Origin: Pseudomonas poae
GTDB lineage: Bacteria > Pseudomonadota > Gammaproteobacteria > Pseudomonadales > Pseudomonadaceae
Assembly: GCA_004000515.1 (NCBI GenBank)
Contig: CP034537.1
Location: 4,168,001 to 4,232,000 of the forward strand
Direction of reading: 5' to 3'
DNA: 64,000 nt
Every line of letters begins with the position of its first letter. The first letter of the stretch is position 1. The position numbers and the translations under genes were made by a program. Under the pieces are notes generated by a model, which was not told the origin of the DNA, did not search any database, and saw nothing but the letters and a program-made list of their open reading frames with translations. Positions 51,766 through 60,533 of the stretch are shown piece by piece.

Positions 51766-52738
51766 CTATACGGTTATTCGATGCTGCTCGGACATTTCTT
51801 TAACTAGCTTTAAGTCGTGAGCGAACATTAGCCGAGGCCGTCCTGCCGCATCACATTCATAATCACCAGAGACGGCGATAACGCTACCCAGTATTTTTTG
51901 ACCTATCTCACTGGTTACGGTCGGAAGCACGCAGCGGAGAGTGCCCACGCCGGAGATATTTCGCAGATGAAATCTTCCAGAATCAAGATCAACCTCTCGA
52001 ACCTCGCCGACAAACTCTCCAAACCTCTTCTTGAGGGTCACAGGTTTCCGAAGAGCATCTCGAAGCACCACCCGCTCGCGATTTCCTAGCTCGCTCTGAC
52101 CGGCATCAGGAGAGGAAATGTCGAGCGTATGAATCCCGACCTTACCAGTTGGAGAGAGCCTGAAAAGTGCCTCCAGGCTCGCGTCGCGCATCGCAGGATC
52201 AGGTATCAGCTCGGCAATCCCAAGATTTAGCGACTCATCGTCAATAAATTCTGGGATGGTCGGAAGCTGTCGGATTGCGAACTTGATGGCCTCGTGCACA
52301 GATTCCGGCTCATCGCTATCCATGATCGAATCCATGGGGGCGATGGAAAATCCTGCATAGATACTGCCAGGCGCAAAACCTGAAAAGCGCAGGTCGAGGT
52401 TTTTGGCCAGCCTTTTGGCGTCTAGGTCGGTTAGGTTGAAAATGGCCTTGGCGAGCATTCGCAACTGTTTTCCGCAGAAACACACAGCCAGTTGAAAGCT
52501 CTTAGACCAGGCTCCCCAGCAGTAGTGGACGGCCCTTCAGCGTGGAATACTAAGTCCGAGGTATCCATGATCTTGGCGAGCGGCATCTCCTCCAAATACA
52601 TCTCCTCAAGTTTGAGGCGATAGAGGTCAATCATGCCGGAAAGGTCGATGCCGGTACCGGCTTCAGCAGCTTTAGCGGCCGCAATCTGACCTTGAAAAGC
52701 TGACGCCCTTTGTGAACTTGTTCTACCCAGGTCACCAT
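51766..52738 (-). CDS. Partner of the DUF6932-like nucleotidyltransferase, two frameshifts
   Basis: 324 aa when repaired: MVTWVEQVHKGRQLFQGQIAAAKAAEAGTGIDL..., with one base missing at 52695-52698 and one at 52468-52471 (VSAEKQLRMLAKAIFNLTD). N-terminal helical half, C-terminal beta-rich part (GEFVGEVREVDLDSGRFHLRNISGVGTLRC). No named domain seen. Its ATG overlaps the end of the nucleotidyltransferase gene by seven bases (ATGGTGA), so they are made together; last gene of the repressor operon. Confidence 0.72.
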
Positions 52739-53199
52739 GGTGAAACCTCAATTATCCCGCGCCGGTCCTTTTCGTTTAAGCCCTTCTTCTTTCCCGCAGC
52801 CTTTGGCCCAACGTACTGAAAGAAATTATAGAAGTCGTTGTGCCCAGCCAGGTCCAGAGTCACATAAAAATCCATTCCATATGTAGACTTAATGCGAGCG
52901 TTTTCTGCTGGAGAGCCGATGCGCAAAAGATCAGCGCGCGCCGCAAGCTCCGCATTCGGAATCAGTATTGATGATTCTATGTCGCCTGGCGTTACCTTAT
53001 CAGAGATAAAGCTGCCTGCGACGATAAGCGACAGACCGCTACCGACCGGCCTTAATTCGGCTTCTATGAAACGGTGAAACTCCCTCATGAGGTTTCGACG
53101 GTGACCGCTGACGCAGAACACCGCTCTAACCTCTTCCCAGGAGGCCCTATGGCAACCCTCAGGCAGAAAACCGCGCTTATCAAGATCTGGTAAAGGCAA
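52732..53199 (-). CDS. DUF6932-like minimal nucleotidyltransferase
   Basis: 155 aa from the TTG at 53199 (AAGGGG upstream). LPEGCHRASWEEVRAVFCVSGHRRNLMREF, then LIVAGSFISDKVTPGDIESS: GS followed by D-x-E is the nucleotidyltransferase active-site pattern, intact here. Ends FYNFFQYVGPKAAGKKKGL...RRGIIEVSPW, as in DUF6932 proteins. It lies downstream of cI, so it should be expressed in the lysogen. Toxin-antitoxin-like or anti-phage function is inferred. Confidence 0.78.
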   Translation of the reverse strand: MPLPDLDKRGFLPEGCHRASWEEVRAVFCVSGHRRNLMREFHRFIEAELRPVGSGLSLIVAGSFISDKVTPGDIESSILIPNAELAARADLLRIGSPAENARIKSTYGMDFYVTLDLAGHNDFYNFFQYVGPKAAGKKKGLNEKDRRGIIEVSPW

Positions 53200-53247
53200 A
53201 GCACATCCCCTTGCTCTAATTTTCTTCCGTGCGTGCGTATAGCGCAC

Positions 53248-53487
53248 CTACTCGGGCTTGCTTCTACTTATCTGCCCTGCCTTCACCTCATCCGCATAAC
53301 CCGCCAGCTTGTCCTCCGTCGACTGGTAGCTCAGCGCGATCATCATCAGTTCGTCCGCGCTAATTTCATCACCAGCAGCGAGAAGCCGCTTAGCGACTCC
53401 GAACAAATCGACGCCTGACCACTTGAGCAGGGCAGCAGCCTCTTTCAGATCGCGGCGCAGTTGCTGGTTGGGTTTAGTGAGTGCCAT
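53248..53487 (-). CDS. Small helical protein in the repressor operon
   Basis: 79 aa, MALTKPNQQLRRDLKEAAALLKWSGVDLFGVAKRLLAAGDEISADELMMIALSYQ. Starts four bases after the cI stop. No family recognised. Confidence 0.62.
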   Translation of the reverse strand: MALTKPNQQLRRDLKEAAALLKWSGVDLFGVAKRLLAAGDEISADELMMIALSYQSTEDKLAGYADEVKAGQISRSKPE

Positions 53488-53491
53488 GGCT

Positions 53492-54326
53492 TCACACCGG
53501 TTGCCCGTTCCACACGTAAAGCACCCGAGCCAGGATATGGGTGTCGTCCACCCTGATGTCCTCTGGGTCGTGGTGCTTGTTGTCCGAAATCATCTTGAAG
53601 CGATCCTTTCCTTTCTTTTGCAGGCGTTTCACGTACAGCATCTCGTCATGGGAGAAGAGGTAGATGCCATCACCCGTGAACTCCCGGATCGTGATGTCGA
53701 CCAGTAGCGGGTCGCGATCCTTGATCGTCGGGGCCATTGACTGCCCCCACCCAGTGATCATCTTCAGGTGAAAGTGTTCTTTGAAGGTAAGGCCCAGGTC
53801 GCGCAGGTGCTTGGGGCTGACGCGTATGTCCTGGAGCATTTCCGGATATTCGTGGGGGATCTGTCCGCCGCCCATCGCTGCGCGCACGTCGTAGTGAGCA
53901 ATCCACACCTCGTCGCCTACCTGGCCAGGGCGAGAGAAGTCGACGGTTATGACGTTGCTCGACTCGTCAGCGGCCGCAATGATTCTGTCACGAGCCGTGC
54001 TCGTTAAACCTTGACCTTCGAAAGCATCCGCTTTATCTGGTCCGCCGCTGTCTGTGCGGATGTCTCGCCTGCGTGATCGCTCGAAGTCAGTTCTTCAGCT
54101 GGAGTTATCGACTCACCTGGCGATATGGAGTCAAACCAACCTCTGGGCAGCCCCTCAATCGCCTCGATTCTCCGCGCTACATCGTCTCCCAAATTCTTCG
54201 CTGTCTTGTCCGACAAAATCTGGCTCAGGTGCGCAGGCGCCATTCCCCAGCGCTCGGCGCACGCGCCTTTCGCTGGTTTCCTATGAGGCTGATCAGTTGC
54301 TGTTTACGAATCGCATAAATATCCAT
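53492..54326 (-). CDS. cI: CI-like prophage repressor (HTH plus S24 peptidase), two frameshifts
   Basis: 278 aa when repaired. N-terminal HTH (GACAERWGMAPAHLSQILSDKTAKNLGDDVARRIE), linker with an Ala-Gly in SSDHAGETS that could be the self-cleavage site, and S24 domain with catalytic Ser in GQSMAPTIKDRDPLLV and Lys in LYVKRLQ. One base is missing in each of the runs 54268-54270 and 54006-54008. Inactivated by RecA-stimulated self-cleavage in this family. Divergent from cro across OR. Confidence 0.9.
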
Positions 54327-54343
54327 GCGGGCAAGAATGCCAG

Positions 54344-54371
54344 CGTTTAGCTCAATGCTAAATGTGCTCAA
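54344..54371 (-). promoter_or_regulatory. Repressor-maintenance promoter PRM
   Basis: Minus strand TTGAGC (54371-54366), 16-base spacer, TAAACG (54349-54344). Start would fall only about 10 bases before the cI ATG, so the mRNA leader is very short, as for lambda cI from PRM. Confidence 0.55.
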
Positions 54372-54413
54372 AGCTAAATATTCCTTGCTACGATATTAGC
54401 CATAAGCTAAATT
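54346..54413 (+). promoter_or_regulatory. Right operator OR and promoter PR
   Basis: Operators TTTAGC-TCAAT-GCTAAA (54346-54362), ATGTGC-TCAAA-GCTAAA (54362-54378), ATTAGC-CATAA-GCTAAA (54395-54411). PR: TTGCTA (54385-54390), 17-base spacer, TAAATT (54108+300: 54408-54413), the same -10 as the left promoter and inside the third operator. Confidence 0.78.
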
Positions 54414-54438
54414 TCTCCCATGTTTAAGGAGAGATCCC

Positions 54439-54675
54439 ATGAATGACCATCTGCGTGACTGGCTCGCCAGCGCTTCAAACGAACGGCGCCAGTCAGTGGC
54501 TGCCGCTGCCAAGACGACGGTAGGGCACCTGTGGCAGCTGGCAGGCGGTCACCGAAAAGCCTCGGCCGACCTGGCAGAGCGCCTTCAGGACGCATCAGGT
54601 GGAGAGATCACCATCGCAGGTTTGCGACCGGATCTTCTCGACCTGGCGCACAAAGTCCTACGCGGCGCCGCCTGA
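54439..54675 (+). CDS. cro: Cro-like regulator
   Basis: 78 aa. HTH region RRQSVAAAAKTTVGHLWQLAGGHRKASADLAERLQDASGG resembles YdaS/Cro-type phage regulators, and LRPDLLDLAHKVLRG is the usual tail. RBS AAGGAGAG before the ATG. First gene from PR, divergent from cI. Confidence 0.83.
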   Translation: MNDHLRDWLASASNERRQSVAAAAKTTVGHLWQLAGGHRKASADLAERLQDASGGEITIAGLRPDLLDLAHKVLRGAA

Positions 54676-54725
54676 CATCCCTGTCCGCCGTTCCATTGAA
54701 GCCAGATTAGAAGAGAGCAGTCCCC

Positions 54726-55340
54726 ATGCAAACGTCCAGTTCCAGACACACCGTACAAACCCGTGATCAGGTGCTGGTTGCCCACGCTGCAAACCAGATC
54801 GCTCGTACCAGCCTGAGCCAAGACGACTTCGCCCAGGCGCTGAGTCGCGAGCTCCATCTGGCGTGCCCGGAGAAGGCCATCGCCAAAGAGGTGCCGGACT
54901 TCGCAGCGCTGACCTTACAGAACGACGTGTCCGACTTTGTGAAGGCGACCGGCCGCTGGCTCAAGCGTGTTCAGCGCTGGCTGTCCGGCGATCAGGAAAT
55001 GCCTTCCTGGCTGGAGGAATCGTGGGTCAACGCCCTTGAACCTGAATTCCGCGACCACTGCGTGAACGAACTGGCGAGCCGCCACGGGCTGACCGGCGCC
55101 CGCCAGATGACCAGCGACCAATGCGCCAACAAAAGTTTCGGCGCACTGATCCGCGCCCTGGGCGATGTGATCGACACCGGCAGCGAAGTGTTTGACGACC
55201 AGGTGATGTGCGAACTGGATCTGCCGCATTTGCCAGCGTTCGCCAGGCAATGCCGTCAGGTTGAAGCGAAGGCAGGGGAGTTGCGCCGTAAGGCTGAGGC
55301 ACTGATCAACGGCAAGCCTGCACTGAAATCAATCGCCTGA
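54726..55340 (+). CDS. Phage early protein in the CII position
   Basis: 204 aa, MQTSSSRHTVQTRDQVLVAHAANQIARTSLSQDDFAQALSREL. Mostly helical; no DNA-binding motif I can name. Position after cro suggests regulation or toxin function (YdaT-like genes sit here in some phages), unproven. A terminator follows. Confidence 0.68.
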   Translation: MQTSSSRHTVQTRDQVLVAHAANQIARTSLSQDDFAQALSRELHLACPEKAIAKEVPDFAALTLQNDVSDFVKATGRWLKRVQRWLSGDQEMPSWLEESWVNALEPEFRDHCVNELASRHGLTGARQMTSDQCANKSFGALIRALGDVIDTGSEVFDDQVMCELDLPHLPAFARQCRQVEAKAGELRRKAEALINGKPALKSIA

Positions 55341-55351
55341 ATACCAGGCAC

Positions 55352-55383
55352 AAAAAAGCCGACGTTCGAGGTCGGCTTTTTCT
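55352..55383 (+). terminator. Terminator inside the right early operon
   Basis: AAAAAAGCCGAC-GTTCGAG-GTCGGCTTTTTCT, in the place of lambda tR1. Confidence 0.88.
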
Positions 55384-55409
55384 ACAGCGGTAAACAACTG
55401 GAGCGAATC

Positions 55410-56213
55410 ATGCACCAACACACAGAATCGATCAATAGCCCCAACAATCTCGCGCCACGTTTTGTGCAATCGCAAAACGTGGCGCGGACAATGTCGTCAC
55501 GCGAGATCGCTAGCGTAACCGGCAAGCGACACGATAACGTGCTGCGTGACATCGCAGCCATGCTCAAGGACTTGAAAGTCGATCTCCTCAGATTTGAGGA
55601 CATTTACCTAGACGGTCGTAATCGTGAGCAAGTGCAGTATCTTCTTGATCGCGAGCATACCGACTGCCTACTGACAGGCTACAGCGCTCCGATGCGCATG
55701 AAGGTCATTCGACGCTGGCACGAACTGGAAGGGCAGGCCGCAGCGCGTCAAGCGGTGATCGCCAACGGCACGAAGGTCGTCGGCGAGCTCGCAATCCTGG
55801 AATGCTTCACACGCCTGCTGAAGCCTGCGCCATCCAGCCAAGTGATGATGCTCGCCCAGATCGCCACCAACAACGGCTTGGATTCCAAATTCCTCCCAGG
55901 CTATGCGGTGGACGCCGCCCCTGACGCCGCTGGTGGTTCTTCGATGCCGACCAAGGCAATCACCGCCCTAATCAAAGATCACGCCATCGCCAGCACTGCC
56001 CGCGCCTTCAACCTCGCGCTCAAGGCTCACGGCTTCCTGACTCTGCTCCAGCGCAAAAACTCCAAGCAGGAAATGGTCGACTTCTGGTCCGTGACCGAGA
56101 AGGGCATGGCCTACGGAAAGAACCTCACCAGCCCTCAATGCCCCCGCGAGACGCAACCTCACTGGTACGTGGATCGCTTCCTTGAATTGGCCGCTAAGGT
56201 CGGGAAGGCCTGA
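55410..56213 (+). CDS. Rha-family phage regulatory protein
   Basis: 267 aa. TMSSREIASVTGKRHDNVLRDIAAM is the Rha domain, followed by DREHTDCLLTGYSAPMRMKVIRRWHELE; the C-terminal part resembles phage antirepressor KilAC-type domains. The N-terminal 27 codons before MSSREIA contain a 14-bp perfect hairpin, and an internal ATG at 55492 could be an alternative start. Confidence 0.85.
   Translation: MHQHTESINSPNNLAPRFVQSQNVARTMSSREIASVTGKRHDNVLRDIAAMLKDLKVDLLRFEDIYLDGRNREQVQYLLDREHTDCLLTGYSAPMRMKVIRRWHELEGQAAARQAVIANGTKVVGELAILECFTRLLKPAPSSQVMMLAQIATNNGLDSKFLPGYAVDAAPDAAGGSSMPTKAITALIKDHAIASTARAFNLALKAHGFLTLLQRKNSKQEMVDFWSVTEKGMAYGKNLTSPQCPRETQPHWYVDRFLELAAKVGKA
55451..55486. repeat. 14-bp perfect inverted repeat within the rha 5' end
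   Basis: CGCGCCACGTTTTG, 8-base loop, CAAAACGTGGCGCG. A shorter relative (GCGCCACG...CGTGGCGC) is at 62551-62584. Confidence 0.8.
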
Positions 56214-56214
56214 C

Positions 56215-57190
56215 ATGCAATACACCGTCACGATTAACCAGGTGAAAGCGCTGGAGTGGGGCTGAATTCTCAGCAAGCCCTGTTGTTCGCCTTTGTCTAC
56301 GGCTGCCCGAGCTGGACCAAGCCAATCAAGACTGATGACGGCATCTTCTTCGCGCTGAGCAAGGCCAAGATCACTGAGGAGCTACCGCTGCTCACCGACA
56401 AGCCAGACACCGCTTACCGCATGCTGAAGGCCCTGGAAGAGGCCGGTTTGATTGAGCTTTCCAGCACTTCGAACATCACGCTTTTTCGCCTTACCGAGAA
56501 GGCCATCGAGTGGAACCAGAAGCTTGATGGGTCGGAAAATATCCGACCCCGCCAAAAAACAAAGGTCGGAAAAATATCCGATCTACCTCGGATAAATCTC
56601 CGAGCAAGGTCGGAAAAAAATCCGAGCAAGGGTCGGAAAAATCTCCGACAAATCAGGATACCAATCATCAGGGTACCAATCAGGGCACCAGTCAGGACTT
56701 GCAGGACGCCACCGGCAAGCCGGCTCAGTCCCGCGGCTTGGTGCTGGTGGTTGATCGCAGCGATGCTCCCCGAGTGGAGATCCCCGCCGATATGCCGGGC
56801 CCCAAAGACCAGGCCTGCAAAACCTTCAAGGTCTGGGCGAACTACGCCATGGCTTACCGCAAACGCTACAGCGCCTGGCCTGTATGGAATGCCAAGGTTG
56901 GCGGCCAGCTTGGCCAGCTGGTCGACCGCCTCGGCGCGGATGTCGCCCACCACGTCGCTGCCCACTTCCTGAAAACCAGCGATGCCGCTGTGCTGCGCAA
57001 GTGCCACAGCCTCAACGAGCTGCTGGCCAACGCCGAGAGCTATCACACCCAGTGGGTGACCGGGCAGCGCATCAACGGCACGACCGCCCGCCAGATGGAA
57101 CGGACAGAAGCGAACCACTCCGCAGCGGAGCAGGCCGCCCAGATGGTTTTGGCCAAACGCCAAGCAGGTGACCGCAATGAATACCTTTGA
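56215..57190 (+). CDS. O-like phage replication initiator, two frameshifts
   Basis: 325 aa when repaired. MQYTVTINQVKALEWGLNSQQALLFAFVYGCPSW, a winged-helix N-terminal domain, then a low-complexity linker encoded by iterons, and a C-terminal helical domain (FKVWANYAMAYRKRYSAWPVWNAK...QLVDRLGADVAHHVAAHFL). One base is missing at 56262 and one in the A run 56614-56620. In lambda the O gene also contains the origin. Overlaps the P-like gene. Confidence 0.78.
56529..56649 (+). repeat. Iteron array, probable phage replication origin
   Basis: Five imperfect palindromes with TCGGA-N5-7-TCCGA. The first is GGGTCGGAAAATATCCGACCC (56529), then units near 56564, 56587, 56608 and 56630. TCGGA starts at 56532, 56566, 56588, 56610 and 56633, i.e. 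22-23 bases apart after the first (about two helical turns). A-rich, in the linker of the initiator gene. Confidence 0.78.
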
Positions 57191-57964
57191 AATGAATGAC
57201 CAGCAGGTTGCCGGGCTGGCCGCCGCCATCTGTGCCACAGCCGAGGCCATGGGCCAGGAAATGAACCCGGGCACTGCCGCGATGATGGCTGAAGACCTCT
57301 GCGCGTATCCGGTGCCCGTCGTCAAAGCCGCGTTGAAGGCCTGCCGCTTCGAGGTGAAGGGCAAGCTGGCCATGGCTGACATCCTGCAACGCGTTCAGTC
57401 CTCCGACGGGCGCCCGGGCAAGGACGAGGCCTGGGCCATCGCCATGACCACCAACGATGAATTCGAAACCGTGGTGCTGACCGACGAGATCCAACTGGCT
57501 CTGGCAGCCGCGAAACCCATCTTGGATGGCGGCGACAAAATCGGTGCGCGCATGGCGTTCATCGACGCCTACCAAAGGTTCGTGGGCCAGGCCCGCGAGG
57601 ATGCGAAACCGGTCAATTGGCACGTGTCCGTGGGTTTCGACTCCAACCGCCGCGTCCAGGCCGTCACCAAGGCGGTGGAGCTGAGGCGCATTCCCAAGAG
57701 CACGGCCAGAAGTACTTGGCTGACCTGAGCATTGTTCCAGTGACCGAGGATGGCCGCGCCATTGCCGGTTTGCTCACCGGTGCCGTCACCCAGCCTGCGC
57801 CAGTTCTGCGCCAGAAGCTGGAACTGGTCAAAAACTCCATGCTGGAAATGCGCAAGGCCAGTGCCGAACGAAAAACCGAAATGCGCATTGAAGCGGCCAA
57901 CGAGTTGGCGGATCGCCGGGCGCTGCTGATCAAGCAGGCCCAGGAATTGGAGGCTCGAGCATGA
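57177..57964 (+). CDS. P-like replication partner, one frameshift
   Basis: 262 aa when repaired. MNTFEMNDQQVAGLAAAICATAEAMGQEMNPGTAAMMAEDLCAYPVPVVKAALKACR, then PVNWHVSVGFDSNRRVQAV, and a charged C-terminal helix. One A is missing at 57696-57697 (RIPKEHGQKYLADLSIV). Position after the initiator suggests a helicase loader or accessory; homology to lambda P is not established. Confidence 0.72.
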
Positions 57965-58197
57965 CCATCGACAAGCATAAACTTCAGAAGCTGCTGTGGA
58001 GTGAAGTCGCTTCTTGGAAGGCTGACTGCAGTGAGTGGAAGCAGAGCTCTGAAGCACTTGGTGAGTTCCTCGGTGAGAAGACCGTGGAGGAGGTAGCGCT
58101 TGAACTGCTGGCTGAGAACGAGTGCCTGCGCAAAGAGTGCGCCCGGCTGACGGAGGACAACCTTGCGCTGCTGGAAAATCCGGGGGACGCGCTATGA
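57961..58197 (+). CDS. Small coiled-coil phage protein
   Basis: 78 aa, MTIDKHKLQKLLWSEVASWKADCSEWKQSSEAL and a heptad-like C-terminal helix (ALELLAENECLRKECARLTEDNLALLE). Overlaps both neighbours. Confidence 0.65.
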   Translation: MTIDKHKLQKLLWSEVASWKADCSEWKQSSEALGEFLGEKTVEEVALELLAENECLRKECARLTEDNLALLENPGDAL

Positions 58198-58773
58198 CCG
58201 ACTACACCGAACTTCAGAAGGCCGCCGAATACGCGGCCCAAGACACAATCAAGTTCGCTGATGAAAGCGAGGAGATGCGTGCGCTCCAGCAGTTCCACGA
58301 AGAGGTTGATCCCGAAACAGTCCTGGCCCTGATCGCCGAGAACCAGCGGCTCACCAAGCAGTGGGGCGACCGACCTGCATACCGCACACCTGAATACGAG
58401 AGCAGGCGCGATGCCATGTGGCGGCGAGCTCATATGGTGGCCACTTCCAAAGGGTACGACCACATCAACATGGCAATTGCAGCCGCGCCTGCAGTGCCTG
58501 CGCGGATTGCATGGGTTGTGGTGGGGAATGGCAGGGGAAGGGATTCCAAACGCTGTATGCGAAACCTGCAATGGCAGCCGAGGGAAAGCGTTGGAGGCCG
58601 AGCGTGACCAGCTCAAGGCCGAGAACGAGGCGCTGCGCAAGGATTCCGAACGCCTGCAGAGCGCTACCGCTTTCGTGCAGAAGCTGTGTGATGCCGCTGT
58701 AAAGCAGCCAATTGTGGCGACAGGGTATCTGCACGACATCCTGTCAGCGATGGGCAAGGAAGAGCAGTCATGA
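58194..58773 (+). CDS. Phage protein with a DnaJ-type CxxCxGxG pair, frame disrupted
   Basis: Begins MTDYTELQKAAEYAAQDTIKFADESEEM at 58194; the end, KALEAERDQLKAENEALRKDSERLQSATAF...LSAMGKEEQS, is in another frame. Between them CADCMGCGGEW and CETCNGSRG form two CxxCxG knuckles in two frames. At least two indels between about 58,440 and 58,560 are needed to join everything; exact sites not resolved. Zinc-binding protein of unknown role. Confidence 0.58.
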
Positions 58774-59087
58774 CAGCCGAAATTCATCAGTTCCCAGCCT
58801 CGCGCAGCCTTCACAACAGGCGTGTCGCTGGAGAGCAGGCAAAACGCAACGAGATCGCCGAGTACCTGCGCACCCTTGCAGAGTGGATTCAGGCCGACGA
58901 CGTGAAGAGTGAGCCCACCGCGGTGCTATTGGTTCTTTCTGGGAAGGACGGTGACGAAGTCGTTTGGAAGGGCTACCAAGACAACGCCGACGTGAGCCTG
59001 CGCGACGCGGGGCGAGCTGCTGATTCGCAGGTGAGCACGCAGTTCAAGCGTCGTGGTGGCAACTTTCACGACCGGAGGAATCCATGA
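58770..59087 (+). CDS. Hypothetical phage protein
   Basis: 105 aa, MTAEIHQFPASRSLHNRRVAGEQAKRNEIAEYLRTLAEWIQADDVKSEPTAVLLVLSGKDGDEVVW. Starts and ends overlap its neighbours. Unknown. Confidence 0.65.
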   Translation: MTAEIHQFPASRSLHNRRVAGEQAKRNEIAEYLRTLAEWIQADDVKSEPTAVLLVLSGKDGDEVVWKGYQDNADVSLRDAGRAADSQVSTQFKRRGGNFHDRRNP

Positions 59088-59500
59088 CCAGTCTCCAGAT
59101 CCGCAACGAATCAGACCGCAACAAGGCCATGGGCTACATCGCCGGCCTGGACCTGGCCAGGCCCAAGAAGCTGGCCATCACCGAAGTTGACCGCAGCGGG
59201 GAGCAGAACAAGGCCCTGCACGCGGCGCTGGCCGATATCGCCGCCCAGGTAGAGCACGCCGGTAAGAAGTGGGATGTCCTGATCTGGAAACGCCTGCTGA
59301 CTGCTGCTTGGTTGCGTGAGACTGGCGACCAGCCCCAGATGATCCCGGCAGTGGACGGCAACGGCTTCGACGTCATCTACGAGCGCACCAGCAAGCTCAC
59401 TGTGAAGCAGTGCGGCGAGTTAATCGAGTGGGTGCATGCGTTTGGCTCTGAGCACCAGGTGCGCTGGACGCAGAAGGATAACTGGGGAGGTAGGTACTGA
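59084..59500 (+). CDS. ninB: NinB-family recombination protein
   Basis: 138 aa, lambda NinB/Orf family of recombination mediators that assist SSB-covered DNA. EVDRSGEQNKALHAALADIAAQVEHAGKKWDVLIWKRLLTAAWLRE and YERTSKLTVKQCGELIEWVHAFGSEHQVRW are characteristic. Full length. Confidence 0.92.
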   Translation: MTSLQIRNESDRNKAMGYIAGLDLARPKKLAITEVDRSGEQNKALHAALADIAAQVEHAGKKWDVLIWKRLLTAAWLRETGDQPQMIPAVDGNGFDVIYERTSKLTVKQCGELIEWVHAFGSEHQVRWTQKDNWGGRY

Positions 59501-59655
59501 TGGATTACGCAGACATTTACGGAGTCCTGATTGCCTTGGCTCTCATCGCCGGTGTGGTACTGGATCAGCGTCGCAAGCGCTCGGCCGAAGACTTCGAGCG
59601 CAAGCGCAGGGACCGAAAGGCCGAAGTTGAGCGGGCCGCGAGGAAAGCGCTATGA
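59500..59655 (+). CDS. 51-aa single-TM phage protein
   Basis: MDYADIYGVLIALALIAGVVLDQ is a membrane helix, followed by a very basic tail (RRKRSAEDFERKRRDRKAEVERAARKAL). TGATG overlap with ninB and ATGA overlap with the next gene. Unknown role. Confidence 0.72.
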   Translation: MDYADIYGVLIALALIAGVVLDQRRKRSAEDFERKRRDRKAEVERAARKAL

Positions 59656-59864
59656 GCCATAACTTCAAGCCGGGCGACCTGGCGCTGGTTATCTCTGGCG
59701 GCTACATGGGCGAGACGGCGGAGCTGATGCACTTCGTTATGCCAAACGAGGTAGTGGTTTCGCCAACGTCAGGTAAGAAATATCAGTTCAGGCCTTCGGC
59801 GGGGATCGGTGGATGGATGTGCCGTTTTCGCGATGAGTGGGCAATCAAGCACGAAAGAACCTGA
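59652..59864 (+). CDS. Small beta-rich phage protein
   Basis: 70 aa: MSHNFKPGDLALVISGGYMGETAELMHFVMPNEVVVSP has a KOW/SH3-like pattern. Between NinB and NinG; unknown. Confidence 0.65.
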   Translation: MSHNFKPGDLALVISGGYMGETAELMHFVMPNEVVVSPTSGKKYQFRPSAGIGGWMCRFRDEWAIKHERT

Positions 59865-59919
59865 TGCCCCTGCGCGGCGACTTCTCCCAAGATCAGCAGA
59901 AAACCAAGGAGGCCGAGCC

Positions 59920-60533
59920 ATGCGCGTAGCCATCAAGGAGAAGAAGGCACCCAAGCCCAAGATCTGCAAGAACCCAGCATGCAGGGCCTCATTCGCGCCT
60001 CAGCGCCTCGGTCAGGCGGTGTGCAGCCCTAAGTGTGCGCTGGCCGTGGTCGAGGTGAAGAAGGCCAAGGAGAAGAAGTCCTTGGTACTGGCCGGGCGCC
60101 GCGAGATCAAGGTCCGCAAGGAGAAGCTGAAGACCCGGGCGGACCATCTGCGCGAAGCCCAGGCCGCGGTGAACGAGTACGTGCGCCTGCGTGACGCACA
60201 CCTGCCTTGCATCAGTTGCGACTCGACGCCGAACGACAACGATCTCATGACTGGCAGCCGGTGGGACGCTGGGCACTACCGATCTGTCGGTGCCTGTCCA
60301 GAGCTGCGCTTCGAGCCGCTGAACATCCACCGGCAGTGCGTGAAGTGCAACCGCAACCTTTCCGGCAATGCCGTGGAATACCGGATTCGTCTGGTGCAGC
60401 GCATCGGCACCGATAAGGTCGCCTGGCTGGAAGGCCGGCACCCGCCATGCAAGTACACCGTCGATGAGATCAAGGCCATCAAGGCCAAATACCGGGCAAT
60501 GACCAGAGAGCTGAAAAAGGGGAAGCCGCATGA
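59920..60533 (+). CDS. ninG: NinG (Rap) family protein, one frameshift at the end
   Basis: 204 aa when repaired. Zinc cysteines CKNPACRASF...CSPKC and the LPCISCDS / RWDAGHYRSVGACPELRFEPLNIHRQCVKCNRNLSGNAVEYRI block of NinG, a branched-DNA nuclease acting in lambda recombination. G run 60519-60522 is one base short: repaired end KKGEAA with a stop overlapping the next ATG. The start MRVAIKEKKAPK at 59920 has AAGGAGG upstream. Confidence 0.92.

Noticed and set aside
59864..59928. 21-codon frame between the small beta-rich gene and ninG
   Set aside because: Too short to support, despite the TGATG overlap; covers the ninG RBS.
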